NCBI GenBank assembly: GCA_036270095.1
Contig: DATBDE010000129.1
Location: 1-37,583 of the forward strand
Direction: 5' to 3'
Length of the DNA stretch: 37,583 bases
Source: DATBDE01 sp036270095
Lineage (GTDB): Bacteria; Actinomycetota; Thermoleophilia; Solirubrobacterales; Solirubrobacteraceae
The notes beneath the pieces were generated by a model. It did not search any database, had not been told where the DNA came from, and worked only from the letters and a program-made list of their open reading frames with translations. This document shows, piece after piece, positions 7,004-15,403 of this stretch. The translations under genes and the position numbers were made by a program. The stretch's first letter is position 1. Each line of letters opens with the position of its first letter.

Positions 7004-8479
7004 ATGACGAAGGCAACCGACAGCCGGTCACGCTGGCTGGCTCTGTATGTCCTGTGTGTCGGGATGCTGATGATCGTGCTCGACGCCACGGTGGTGAACG
7101 TGGCGCTGCCCTCGATCCAGCGCGACCTGGGCTTCTCCTCGTCCAGCCTGGCCTGGGTGGTCAACGCGTACCTGATCGCGTTCGGCGGCCTGCTCCTGCT
7201 GGCCGGGCGGCTCGGAGACCTGATCTCCCGGCGTGGGGTGTTCCTGGCCGGACTGGGCGTGTTCACGCTCGCCTCGCTCGTCTGCGGGCTCGCCGACAGC
7301 CAGGAGATGCTCATCGCCGCGCGCTTCGTGCAGGGCGTCGGCGGCGCGATGACCTCCGCCGTCATCCTCGGCATGATCGTCACGATGTTCCCGGAGCCCC
7401 GGGATCAGGCCAAGGCAATCGGCGTCTACGCGTTCGTCGCCTCGGCGGGCGGCTCGATCGGCCTGCTGGCCGGCGGCGTCATCGCCGAGTCGATCAACTG
7501 GCACTGGATCTTCTTCGTCAACCTGCCCATCGGCCTGATCACGGCCGTGCTCGCCACCCGCCTGCTGAACCGCGATCGCGGGATCGGCTTCGGCCAGGGC
7601 GCCGACGTCCTCGGCGCGCTGTTGATCACCGGCGCGCTCATGCTCGGCGTCTACACGATCGTCAAGCCCGCCGCCGAGCTGGGCTGGGGCGCGGGGCAGA
7701 CGCTGGCCCTGGGCGCCGTGTCCGTGGCGCTGCTGGTCGGCTTCGTCGTCCGCGAGGCCACGGCCCGCAACCCGCTGATGCCGCTGCGGCTGTTCCGCTC
7801 GCGCAACGTCTCGGGTGCCAACCTGGTCCAGGCCCTGTCCGTGGCCGGGATGTTCGGGATGTTCTTCATGGGCTCGCTGTACCTGCAGCGCGTGCTGGGC
7901 TATGACCCGCTCGAGATCGGCCTGGCCTTCCTGCCCACGACGCTGGTGATGGGGACGCTGTCGGTGCGCTACTCCGAGCGTCTGGTCACCCGCTTCGGCG
8001 CCCGCCGGACGCTCGTGCCCGGCCTCGGGCTCGTCGCCGCCGGCCTGGCCCTGTTCACCCAGGTCCCCGAGCACGGCTCCTACGTCGTCGACGTCCTGCC
8101 GTCGATCGTGCTGATCGGCGCCGGCGCGGGGACGGCGTTCCCGGCCCTGATGAACATCGCCATGTCGGGCGCCACGCCGAGCGACGCCGGCCTGGCTTCG
8201 GGTCTCGTGAACACGACCATGCAGGTCGGCGGGGCCCTCGGCCTGGCCGTGCTGGCCACGCTGGCCGCCACGCGGACGGCGAGCCTGCGCGGTTCCGGCG
8301 AGTCCACCGTCCACGCGCTGATCGGCGGCTACCACCTGGCCTTCGTGATCGCCGCCGTACTGGTGCTGGCCGCCCTGGTCGTCGCGATCACGGTCCTGCG
8401 ACCCGCGCCGGCGCAGGTCCCCGAGCGCGAGGCCGACGAGCGCGCCCGCAAGGGCGAGCCCGCGATCGAGGGCTGCTAG
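7004..8479 (+). CDS. MFS drug exporter, DHA2 (14-TM) family
   Basis: A 491-residue inner-membrane transporter that would expel a drug or metabolite in exchange for protons. TM1 carries motif D1 (MIVLDATVVNVALPSIQRDL), the loop after TM2 carries motif A (AGRLGDLISRRGVF), and TM5 holds motif C-like GGSIGLLAGGVI; the length and repeated hydrophobic stretches suit 14 helices. I chose ATG 7004 because GGAGG (6994-6998) lies five bases upstream; in-frame ATGs at 6983 and 6989 lack this. It converges on a TetR gene, with a hairpin between them. The substrate cannot be predicted. Confidence 0.92.
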   Translation: MTKATDSRSRWLALYVLCVGMLMIVLDATVVNVALPSIQRDLGFSSSSLAWVVNAYLIAFGGLLLLAGRLGDLISRRGVFLAGLGVFTLASLVCGLADSQEMLIAARFVQGVGGAMTSAVILGMIVTMFPEPRDQAKAIGVYAFVASAGGSIGLLAGGVIAESINWHWIFFVNLPIGLITAVLATRLLNRDRGIGFGQGADVLGALLITGALMLGVYTIVKPAAELGWGAGQTLALGAVSVALLVGFVVREATARNPLMPLRLFRSRNVSGANLVQALSVAGMFGMFFMGSLYLQRVLGYDPLEIGLAFLPTTLVMGTLSVRYSERLVTRFGARRTLVPGLGLVAAGLALFTQVPEHGSYVVDVLPSIVLIGAGAGTAFPALMNIAMSGATPSDAGLASGLVNTTMQVGGALGLAVLATLAATRTASLRGSGESTVHALIGGYHLAFVIAAVLVLAALVVAITVLRPAPAQVPEREADERARKGEPAIEGC

Positions 8480-8485
8480 CCCATC

Positions 8486-8513
8486 GCGCCGGCGCCGACC
8501 ACGGCGCCGGCGC
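8486..8513. terminator. Hairpin between convergent MFS and TetR genes
   Basis: GCGCCGGCGCC (8486-8496) and GGCGCCGGCGC (8503-8513) form a perfect 11-bp stem with a six-base loop in the 37-base gap between two convergent genes. It has no T-run, but the position suits a bidirectional terminator. Confidence 0.65.
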
Positions 8514-8516
8514 CGA

Positions 8517-9119
8517 TCAGGCGGTCGTGGGCACGGGGGCGCGGACCATGTTCAGCGCGAGGTCGGCGTACTCGCTCGCCACCGCCTGCGCGGTCAGGGG
8601 GCCGTCCTCGTGAAACCAGCGGGCGATGCTCACACTCATCTCCAGGATCGCGAACGAGGTCAGCGCCGGCGTGCCGGTCGTGAACGCGCCCCTCGCGACG
8701 CCGTCGGCGATGATCCCGCGGATCGCGTGCTCGTGGCGCTGGATGCGCGCGAGCACCTCGCCGCGGGCGGGCTCCTCGAGGCTGGAGCCGTCGCGATTGA
8801 CGACGAGCGCCTCGCGCCGGTGGGTGGCGTGGCGCAGCGCGTAGACCTCGACCGCGCGACGCAGGCGCTCAGCCGGGTCGGTCACGTCGGCGACGGCGGC
8901 CTCGTAGTCGGCCAGCACGGCCTCGGTGGTCTCCACGGCGATGTCGACCAGCAGGTCCTGCTTGGAGCGGATGTGGCTGTAGAGCGTCGGCACCCGGACG
9001 CCGACGCGCTGCGCGATCGCGCTCATCGTCGTGCCGTGGTACCCCCGCTCGGCGAACACGGTCAGCGCGACCTCGTGGACGTCGTCGACGCGGGGCCGTA
9101 CGGGTTTTGTCGCGGCCAT
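8517..9119 (-). CDS. TetR family regulator, probably of the adjacent acyl-CoA genes
   Basis: A 200-residue protein. The N-terminal DNA-binding domain is VHEVALTVFAERGYHGTTMS, AIAQRVGVRVPTLYSHIRSK, matching the TetR helix-turn-helix and the YxHxxSK signature. The C-terminal helices (about 70-195) form the ligand-binding and dimer region. It is divergent from an enoyl-CoA hydratase/acyl-CoA ligase pair with a 55-base intergenic gap holding a 16-base inverted repeat, so it most likely represses that pair and itself, with an acyl-CoA as a plausible inducer, as known for FadR/KstR-type TetR proteins. The ligand is inferred from context. Confidence 0.9.
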   Translation of the reverse strand: MAATKPVRPRVDDVHEVALTVFAERGYHGTTMSAIAQRVGVRVPTLYSHIRSKQDLLVDIAVETTEAVLADYEAAVADVTDPAERLRRAVEVYALRHATHRREALVVNRDGSSLEEPARGEVLARIQRHEHAIRGIIADGVARGAFTTGTPALTSFAILEMSVSIARWFHEDGPLTAQAVASEYADLALNMVRAPVPTTA

Positions 9120-9133
9120 CGCCGGGCATCCTA

Positions 9134-9149
9134 CCTAGCGCTCGCTAGG
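9134..9149. promoter_or_regulatory. Candidate operator between divergent TetR and enoyl-CoA hydratase genes
   Basis: CCTAGCG-CT-CGCTAGG is a perfect inverted repeat with 7-base arms, 14 bases from the TetR start and 25 bases from the hydratase start. The size, symmetry and position are those of a TetR operator. Confidence 0.7.
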
Positions 9150-9174
9150 AACGCATCGACGAAGGGAACGAGAG

Positions 9175-10092
9175 ATGTCTGCCTCCACCCAGCTCCGCTC
9201 GGCCCATCCGGTCCCCGCCCTGCGACCGACGAACGTCGGGCGCTACGAGGAGGTGACGCTCGAGCGCAGCCACGACGGCCGGGTGGCCACGATCACCTGG
9301 GACCCGCCCAAGCCGCTGAACCCGCTGTCGGTCGCGCTCACCGACGAGCTCGTGGCCGCCGTCGAGGAGGTCGCGGCCGACGAGCGCCTGCACGTGGTGA
9401 TCTTCCGCGGCGCCGGCGGCTGCTTCTCGGCCGGCGACGACCTGGTCGAGATCCACGAGGGCATGTGGGGCGACCCCAACCAGACCATGCGCCGGATCCG
9501 CTTCTACCAGCGCTTCGCCAACACGATCGAGGACCTGGACAAGATCACCGTTGCCGTGGCCGAGGGCTTCGTGCTCGGCGGCGGGCTGGAGATCACCATG
9601 GCCTGCGACCTGGCCATGATCGCGGAGAGCTGCCGCTGGGGCATGCCCGAGGTCGACAGCGCCATGACGCCCGGCTGGGGCGGCACGACGCGCATGATCC
9701 GGCTCATCGGGCGCCGCCGCACGAAGGAGATCAACCTCATCGGCGCGCTGCAGTCGGCGCAGCGCGGCGTGGACTGGGGCCTGTTCAACCGTGCCATCCC
9801 CGACGCCGAGATCGACGCCGAGGTGCAACGGCTGGTCGAGATGTTGCTGGTCAAGAACCAGCAGGCGCTGCGCCAGCTGAAGTTCACGATGAACAAGAAC
9901 GCCGACGCCGACATGACCACGGCGCTGGCCTTCGAGGCCTACAGCGAGCTGGCCACGGCGGCGATCAACTGGCGCCCGGAGACGCCGGGGATCCCCGACG
10001 CCGAGCCGGGCAAGGGCCTGGAGGCGTTCACGGAGAAGAACGAGCTCTGGGAGGAGCGCCGCAAGCGCGCGATCGACTTCTGGTCGGCGTGA
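9175..10092 (+). CDS. Enoyl-CoA hydratase/isomerase family protein (crotonase fold)
   Basis: A 305-residue crotonase-fold protein likely acting on a 2-enoyl-CoA or related thioester. The oxyanion-hole segments are FSAGDDL and GFVLGGGLEITMACDLAM; the two Glu positions used by hydratases are both present, in GGGLEIT and in MPEVDSAMTPGWGG. It is about 40 residues longer than the minimal family size, with an N-terminal extension and a C-terminal helical tail (LEAFTEKNELWEERRKRAID). A GAAGGGA site precedes the ATG. The acyl-CoA ligase follows seven bases later, and a divergent TetR with an operator lies upstream. Together these suggest a small inducible acid-activation and degradation module; the substrate is unknown. 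Confidence 0.88.
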   Translation: MSASTQLRSAHPVPALRPTNVGRYEEVTLERSHDGRVATITWDPPKPLNPLSVALTDELVAAVEEVAADERLHVVIFRGAGGCFSAGDDLVEIHEGMWGDPNQTMRRIRFYQRFANTIEDLDKITVAVAEGFVLGGGLEITMACDLAMIAESCRWGMPEVDSAMTPGWGGTTRMIRLIGRRRTKEINLIGALQSAQRGVDWGLFNRAIPDAEIDAEVQRLVEMLLVKNQQALRQLKFTMNKNADADMTTALAFEAYSELATAAINWRPETPGIPDAEPGKGLEAFTEKNELWEERRKRAIDFWSA

Positions 10093-10099
10093 GCGCGCC

Positions 10100-11572
10100 A
10101 TGTTGCACGCGGACCTGATCCGCCCGCTGGCCACGGCGCTGCACGACCACGCACAGGCGCGGGGCGACGAGCTCGCCTTCGCCGACGACGAGCGCCGCTG
10201 TAGCTGGGGCGAGCTCGAGGACCGGACGCGCCGCCTCGGCTGCGCGCTGGCCGAGCGGGTTGCGCCGGGGGACGTCGTCGCGATCTCGATGGGCAACCGC
10301 GTCGAGGCGGTCGAGGCCTACCTCGCCGTCACCCGCGCGGCGGCCGTGGGCGCGTTCCTGAACCCCGCGGCGGCCGACAGCGAGCTGCGCTACACGCTCG
10401 ACGACTGCGGCGCGGACGTGCTCATCACCGACGCGGACGGTCGCGAGCGGCTCGGGGGCGGCGTCACGGTGGAGGAGCTGGCCGCCGACGACGGTCGCGC
10501 CTCCCCCCGCGACGACCTCGACCTCGACGCGCCGGCGTGGATGCTCTACACGTCGGGCACCACCGGGCGGCCGAAGGGCGTGCTGCTGACCCAGCGCTCG
10601 TGCCTGTACGTCGTGGCCGCGTGCTGGGCGCCGGCACTGGGCCTGCGGGCGGGCGAGTGCCTGCTCTCCCCCCTGCCCCTCTTCCACTCCTACGCGCTGA
10701 ACATCTCGGTGGTGGCGATCGTGGCCACGGGGGCGAGCGAGCGCGTGCTCCCGCGGTTCAGCACCGACCGCGTGCTCGAGCTCCTGCGCACGCGCCCGAT
10801 CACGCTGCTCGCGGGCGTGCCGACGATGTTCCACTACCTGGCCGACGCGCTGGGCGAGGATGGGCGGCTCGACGCGCAGGCGCTGCGCGCGTGCGTGTCG
10901 GCCGGCGCGATCCTGCCCGCAGAGCTGACCGAGCGCTTCGAGGCGCGCGCCGCGGTGCCGCTGCTCGACGGCTATGGCATCACCGAGACGTCGACGATGG
11001 TGACCATGAACTGGCCCGACGGCGCCCGGCCGGCGGGCTCGTGCGGGCTGCCGCTCCCCGGCTGCGCCGTACGGCTGGTCGACCCCGGCACGGGCGCCGA
11101 CGTCGAGCCGGGCGAGGAGGGCGAACTGCTCGTGCGCGGCCCGCAGGTGATGCTCGGGTACCACAACCGGCCGCAGGACACGGCCGAGGCGCTGCGTGAC
11201 GGCTGGTACCACTCCGGCGACCTGGCCCGCGCCGACCCTCACGGGTTCTTGACCATCACCGGCCGCATCAAGGAGCTGATCATCCGCGGGGGCGAGAACA
11301 TCTACCCAGCCGAGGTCGAGCAGGCGGTCGCGCAACACCCGGACGTCGAGGACGCGGCCGTGGTGGGGCGGCCGGACGAGGCGCTGGGCGAGGTCGTGGC
11401 GGCGTTCGTGGTGCCGCGCGGCGAGGACGTCGACGCCGACGCGGTCAAGGCGTTCGTGGGCGAGCACCTGGCCGGGTTCAAGGTCCCGGCCGAGGTCCAC
11501 GCCATCGACGTGATCCCGCGCACGGGGTCGGGCAAGGTGCAGCGACACAAGCTGGCCAAGCGGCTGGCCTAG
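10100..11572 (+). CDS. AMP-forming acyl-CoA ligase (class I adenylate-forming)
   Basis: A 490-residue ligase activating a carboxylic acid through an acyl-AMP to its CoA ester. Motifs in order: LYTSGTTGRPKGVLLTQ (ATP P-loop, about 148-165), LPLFHSYALN, GYGITETSTMV (A5), GWYHSGDLA (A7), GRIKELIIRGGENIYPAEVE (A8 hinge) and the C-terminal catalytic lysine region RTGSGKVQRHKLAKRL (A10). All key residues appear intact. It is co-transcribed with the enoyl-CoA hydratase. The family covers medium/long-chain fatty acyl, aryl and malonyl substrates and I cannot choose between them. The stop TAG shares CTAG with the convergent radA stop. Confidence 0.92.
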   Translation: MLHADLIRPLATALHDHAQARGDELAFADDERRCSWGELEDRTRRLGCALAERVAPGDVVAISMGNRVEAVEAYLAVTRAAAVGAFLNPAAADSELRYTLDDCGADVLITDADGRERLGGGVTVEELAADDGRASPRDDLDLDAPAWMLYTSGTTGRPKGVLLTQRSCLYVVAACWAPALGLRAGECLLSPLPLFHSYALNISVVAIVATGASERVLPRFSTDRVLELLRTRPITLLAGVPTMFHYLADALGEDGRLDAQALRACVSAGAILPAELTERFEARAAVPLLDGYGITETSTMVTMNWPDGARPAGSCGLPLPGCAVRLVDPGTGADVEPGEEGELLVRGPQVMLGYHNRPQDTAEALRDGWYHSGDLARADPHGFLTITGRIKELIIRGGENIYPAEVEQAVAQHPDVEDAAVVGRPDEALGEVVAAFVVPRGEDVDADAVKAFVGEHLAGFKVPAEVHAIDVIPRTGSGKVQRHKLAKRLA

Positions 11573-12927
11573 GCGGCGGCACGCTCGGGTCGCGGCAGCG
11601 CCAGCCGAAGCGCTTCGCGCAGCGTCGCCGCCTCGGTGGCGCCGCTTCCGGGCGGGCCGATGACCGGCCGCAGGCCGAACTTGCGCGCCTCGGCAGCGCG
11701 GCGGTCGGCGTGGGCGACCGTGCGCACCTCGCCGGTCAGCCCGATCTCGCCGAAGCAGGCGGGCGGCGCGCCGTCGGCCCCGGCCAGGGTCGCTCCGCGC
11801 GCGGCGCCGGCCACCGCCAGGGCGACGGCGAGGTCGGCGCCGGGCTCGTCGACCCGTACCCCGCCGACGACGTTGACGAACACGTCGCTGTTCCCCAGGC
11901 CGAGGCCGCCGTGGCGGGCGAGCACGGCCAGCACGAGGGCGAGCCGGTTGCGGTCGATGCCGCTGACCACGCGGCGCGGTGGCACGAGCTCGGATTCGCT
12001 CACGAGCGCCTGCACCTCGACCAACAGCGGCCGCGTGCCCTCCATCGCCGCCAGCACCACCGAGCCGGGCGCGCGCGTGGCCTCGGCCACGAACCGCGCC
12101 GACGCGTCGAGCACCTCGACGAGGCCGGCGTCGCGCATCTCGAACACGCCGGTCTCGTCCACCGAGCCGAAGCGGTTCTTCAGCGCCCGCAGGGTGCGGT
12201 AGGTGCGCTCGCGCTCGCCCTCGAACTGCAGGACGCAGTCGACCAGGTGCTCGAGCACGCGCGGTCCGGCCAGCGCGCCCTCCTTGGTGACGTGGCCGAC
12301 CAGCAGCACCGCCGTGCCCGCCGCCTTGGCCACGCGCATGATCGCCCCCGCCACCTCGCGCACCTGGCCCACCGAGCCGGGGGCGCCGCTGAGCGTGTCC
12401 GCGTGCAGGGTCTGCACGGAGTCGACCACGCAGGCCTGCGGCCGCCGGGCCTCCAGCGTCGCGAGGACGGCGTCGAGCGACGTCTCGGCCAGCACGGGCA
12501 CGTCCAGCGCGGCCGGGGTCAGCCGCTCGGCGCGCAGGCGCACCTGGGCGGGCGACTCCTCGGCCGAGACGTAGAGCACGTCCTTCCCGGCGGTGGCCAG
12601 GTTTGCGAGCGCCATCGTCGTCAGCGTGGACTTGCCGATACCGGGCGAGCCGCCGATGAGCACGAGCGAGCCTGGCACGAGGCCGCCGCCGAGCACCCGG
12701 TCGAGCTCGCCGATCCCGGTGGCCAGGCGGCGCACGGCGACGGCGTCGACGTCGCGCAGCGGGCGCACGGTGCCGGGCCGCGCTATGCGGGCCCCGGGGC
12801 GGGTCGCGGGCGCGACGCGCTCCTCGGCCATGGTGTTCCACGCCCCGCAGCCGGCACACCGGCCCTGCCACTTCGGCTCGGCGTGAGCGCACTCGGAGCA
12901 GACGAAGGAGGAGCGGGCGCGGGCCAT
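11569..12927 (-). CDS. radA: DNA repair protein RadA (Sms)
   Basis: A 452-residue RecA-like helicase that helps branch migration in recombinational repair. The N-terminal C4 zinc finger is CSEC...CAGC (residues about 10-29). The RecA-like ATPase has the Walker A motif GGSPGIGKST and Walker B-like ACVVDSV; the RadA-specific KNRFGS motif appears as LKNRFGSVDETGVFEM. The C-terminal Lon-protease-like domain includes GLGNSDVFVNVVGGVRVDEP and FGEIGLTGEVRTV. The length is typical. It is normally beside disA in actinobacteria; here an MFS/TetR/acyl-CoA block separates them, though both keep the same orientation. Confidence 0.97.
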   Translation of the reverse strand: MARARSSFVCSECAHAEPKWQGRCAGCGAWNTMAEERVAPATRPGARIARPGTVRPLRDVDAVAVRRLATGIGELDRVLGGGLVPGSLVLIGGSPGIGKSTLTTMALANLATAGKDVLYVSAEESPAQVRLRAERLTPAALDVPVLAETSLDAVLATLEARRPQACVVDSVQTLHADTLSGAPGSVGQVREVAGAIMRVAKAAGTAVLLVGHVTKEGALAGPRVLEHLVDCVLQFEGERERTYRTLRALKNRFGSVDETGVFEMRDAGLVEVLDASARFVAEATRAPGSVVLAAMEGTRPLLVEVQALVSESELVPPRRVVSGIDRNRLALVLAVLARHGGLGLGNSDVFVNVVGGVRVDEPGADLAVALAVAGAARGATLAGADGAPPACFGEIGLTGEVRTVAHADRRAAEARKFGLRPVIGPPGSGATEAATLREALRLALPRPERAAA

Positions 12928-12979
12928 CTCGGTCAGCGTAGGTTCCGAGCAGGACGAGTTCGCCCCCTACGCTCTGTGC

Positions 12980-13324
12980 GTGCTCACCGGCGCCCATGTG
13001 ATCGTGTTCTCGCCCGAGGCCGAGGCCGCCCGCGCCTTCTTCGCCGAGACGCTCGGCCTGCGGTCCGTCGACGCCGGCGGCGGCTGGCCGATCTTCGCCC
13101 TGCCGCCGGCCGAGCTCGCCATCCACCCCGCCGACGGCCCGCCCCACCACGAGCTCTACCTCATGTGCGACGACATCGAGGCCACGCTGCGCGAGCTCGA
13201 GGCCAAGGGCGTCGAGGTCGTCCAGCCGGTCAGCGACGAACGCTGGGGCCGGCTGGCGCGGATCGCGGCACCGGGGTTGGGCGAGCTCGGCATCTACGAG
13301 CCGCGGCATCCATCCCCAGCATGA
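12980..13324 (+). CDS. VOC (glyoxalase/bleomycin resistance-like) family protein
   Basis: A 114-residue single-domain protein beginning at GTG. Typical VOC features are the opening HVIVFSPEAEAARAFFAETL, AELAIHPAD, a central HHELYLMCDDIEATLRELEAKG (metal-ligand and beta-alpha-beta unit) and the ending PGLGELGIYEPRHP (Glu ligand position). Such proteins form dimers that bind a metal and act as lyases, dioxygenases or binding proteins; which applies here is unknown. It is divergent from radA. Its 3' end overlaps the convergent DUF2877 gene by 95 bases. Confidence 0.85.
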   Translation: MLTGAHVIVFSPEAEAARAFFAETLGLRSVDAGGGWPIFALPPAELAIHPADGPPHHELYLMCDDIEATLRELEAKGVEVVQPVSDERWGRLARIAAPGLGELGIYEPRHPSPA

Positions 13325-13991
13325 GCGCGCAGCCCGAGGTGGCGCCCCAGCGCGAGAGCGCCCGAGCGCTGCGGACGGCGGCGGGCGCATCCCGAGCGGC
13401 GATGAGCGCCTCGGCAGCGGCGGGAAGCTCACCCCGCTCGGCGCAGCGCAGGTAGGCGAGGCTGAGCGCGGTGGTGCGGTCGGCAGCCGCATCCGCGATC
13501 GCGACCGGCGTCCCCGCCGCGGCCAGCCAGCCGGCATAGCCGGCGAGGACGTCGTCGCCGGCGGGCGTGAGCCCCTCACCGCGGCCGGCGAGCAGCGCAA
13601 CCCCCGCCGCGAGGTCGCCGCGGGCCAGCGCGTCGACGCCGGGGCGGAGGGGTGGCGAGCAAGCGGCTTGCTCCAGCCACCACGTTCCCGGTGCCGGGGC
13701 CTCCCGTCGCCGCCGCACCCGCATCCTCTCGAGCCCCACCCGCTGCTCGCCGACGATCAGCACACCCTCGGCCACGCTGGCGGGCGCGCCCACGTCCAGC
13801 GGCCCGAGGCCTGCGACGTGCAGCGACAACGGGCCGTGCGGTGCTCGGGGTGGCGCGAGCAGGACCCACCCGCCCGCCCCGAGCGAGAGATAGCCGCCGC
13901 CGTCGAGCGCGACCTCGACCCGTCCGGCGCCGCCAGCCCGCAGCGCACGGGCTGCGCCCGGGCCGGCCCTGGGGGCGCGGGGCCCGGTCAC
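13230..13991 (-). CDS. allH: DUF2877 family protein, AllH-like subunit of oxamate carbamoyltransferase
   Basis: A 253-residue protein. The DUF2877 signature GRGEGLTPAGDDVLAGYAGW lies near the middle and GATSGCALMLG near the C-terminus, corresponding to the conserved G-x-G-x-TP-x-GDD and G-(A/H)-(T/S)-SG motifs of Escherichia coli YlbF/AllH. AllF, AllG and AllH together are reported to form oxamate transcarbamylase in anaerobic allantoin use, producing carbamoyl phosphate. It begins at GTG 13991, overlapping the DUF1116 stop as GTGA, so the pair is translationally coupled. The terminal 28 or so residues (Arg/Pro-rich) extend into the convergent VOC gene and may be poorly constrained. Confidence 0.8.
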   Translation of the reverse strand: MTGPRAPRAGPGAARALRAGGAGRVEVALDGGGYLSLGAGGWVLLAPPRAPHGPLSLHVAGLGPLDVGAPASVAEGVLIVGEQRVGLERMRVRRRREAPAPGTWWLEQAACSPPLRPGVDALARGDLAAGVALLAGRGEGLTPAGDDVLAGYAGWLAAAGTPVAIADAAADRTTALSLAYLRCAERGELPAAAEALIAARDAPAAVRSARALSRWGATSGCALMLGMDAAARRCRARPTPVPRSAPAGPSVRR

Positions 13992-15391
13992 GCCCGATCG
14001 AGCTCCTCCGCCAGCGCCACGATCGCGTCCGCGAACGGCTCGAGCGGCTGGTGGGCCACGCCGGCCCCGATCTGGCCGGCGCCCGCCGACGCGTGCAGCA
14101 CGCCGGTGCTGATCTGCGGCGTGACGCCGAGCTCGACCACCAGCCGCGCGTCGATCCCCACCGGCGCGCCCGCCGAGTCGAGCGCCGGGACCGTGAAGCG
14201 CTCCGAGCGCGCGCAGCAGATCTCGGCCATGAGCTGCGTGCGGGCCACGGCGTCGGCCGCACGCCCGCCGAAGAACGACGCGACGACCGGCGCCGCGGCG
14301 AGCGCCATCCCGCCCAACCCGACGCATTCGATCACCGCGGAGTCGCCGATGTCGAGGGCGGCGTCCTCCGCCGCGTACCCGCCGCGCAGCACCGCGTCCT
14401 GCACCGGCGCCGCCGGCGCCTCGAACCAGCGCCCGGGCAGCCCGGCCACCCGCACGCCCATGTCGGTCCCGTTGCGGGAGAGCAGGGTGACCACCGACGC
14501 CCCGCGAACGCCCTCGGCGGCCAGCGACGCCGACTTGGCCGCGGCCATGGTCAGCGGCAGGAAGAAGTGGTGGTTGCCGGCCACGAACCGCGTGACGTCC
14601 TCGCTGCCCAGCGCTGCGAGGCCGGGCGCCAGGAAGCGCAGCAGCAGCGCTCCGGTGGCCTGGCTGCGCATGTGCAGCTCGTCGCCCATGTGCAGCCCCT
14701 GCGCGGCGAGCGCCAGGACGTCGACCGGGCCCTCGCGCTCGAGCACCCGCGCCAGATCGGGGCCGACGCGGTCGCGCAGGAACCGCAGGCCCGCGACCGC
14801 TTCGTCGTCGCCCACCCCCATCCACAGCGTGTTCCCGGGCCCCTCGTTCAGGGTCGAGCAGGCCCGCGCGCCCGAGGCCTCGTCCTCCACCACCCACACC
14901 GGCATCGAGGGCGAGCACACGCCGGTCATGGCGCCGACGTGGTCGCGGGCGTTGCCGCTCTCCAGCGCGATCTCGCCGGCCGCGATCAGCTCCGCGGCGC
15001 GCTCGCGGTCCGGCGCCCAGCCCTCGAACACGCATGCGGCCAGCAGCGCGCGCCGCTGCGGATCGCACACGCGGTCCCACGCGATCGGCGGCCCGGAGTG
15101 GAGCAGCGTGCGGTCGCCGAGGCCGCGGACCACTTCGCCGGCCGGCGCCACCGTGCGCGCCAGCGGCCGCGCGCCCTCGATGCGCGCCATCGCGCGGGCG
15201 TTGGCCTCCTGTACCGCGTCGCCGTGGCGACCCCACAGCGCCGACAGGGCCGCGATCGACCGCGCGTCGCCGCCAGCCGGCGGGCGCCAGTCGACGTCCG
15301 TCGCCGCCGCGCCCTGCTCGCGCAGCTCGGCCCCGAACAGCGGGAGCCCGACGTTCAGCGCCGCCAGGCGCGCCTCCGGCCCGTCCGTCAC
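13988..15391 (-). CDS. allG: DUF1116 family protein, AllG (YlbE)-like oxamate carbamoyltransferase subunit
   Basis: A 467-residue protein. The N-terminus LNVGLPLFGAELREQG followed by DVDWRPPAGGD is characteristic of YlbE/DUF1116, as are STLNEGPGNTLWMGVGDDEA, QGLHMGDELHMRSQATGALL, NHHFFLPLTMAAAKSASLA and LLSRNGTDMGVRVAGLPGRW. In E. coli this protein works with FdrA and YlbF in oxamate/oxalurate carbamoyl transfer. The start is GTG 15391; the divergent AIR-synthase gene starts only 12 bases away, so any promoter must overlap coding sequence. The partner fdrA and a carbamate kinase lie 6 kb away on the other strand. Confidence 0.88.
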   Translation of the reverse strand: MTDGPEARLAALNVGLPLFGAELREQGAAATDVDWRPPAGGDARSIAALSALWGRHGDAVQEANARAMARIEGARPLARTVAPAGEVVRGLGDRTLLHSGPPIAWDRVCDPQRRALLAACVFEGWAPDRERAAELIAAGEIALESGNARDHVGAMTGVCSPSMPVWVVEDEASGARACSTLNEGPGNTLWMGVGDDEAVAGLRFLRDRVGPDLARVLEREGPVDVLALAAQGLHMGDELHMRSQATGALLLRFLAPGLAALGSEDVTRFVAGNHHFFLPLTMAAAKSASLAAEGVRGASVVTLLSRNGTDMGVRVAGLPGRWFEAPAAPVQDAVLRGGYAAEDAALDIGDSAVIECVGLGGMALAAAPVVASFFGGRAADAVARTQLMAEICCARSERFTVPALDSAGAPVGIDARLVVELGVTPQISTGVLHASAGAGQIGAGVAHQPLEPFADAIVALAEELDRA

Positions 15392-15403
15392 ACTCGCCGT
15401 CCC

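Noticed and set aside
7028..8335. A 435-codon minus-strand frame opposite the MFS exporter
   Set aside because: His/Gln/Asp-rich translation with no family match; it is antisense to a clear DHA2 exporter.
11710..13455. A 581-codon plus-strand frame opposite radA
   Set aside because: Antisense shadow of radA; its translation has no recognisable domain.
10028..13600. A very long minus-strand open frame of 1190 codons spanning enoyl-CoA hydratase, acyl-CoA ligase and radA
   Set aside because: It is low-complexity and Arg/Gly/Ala-rich and lies across well-supported genes in other frames; long shadow frames are expected at this GC content.
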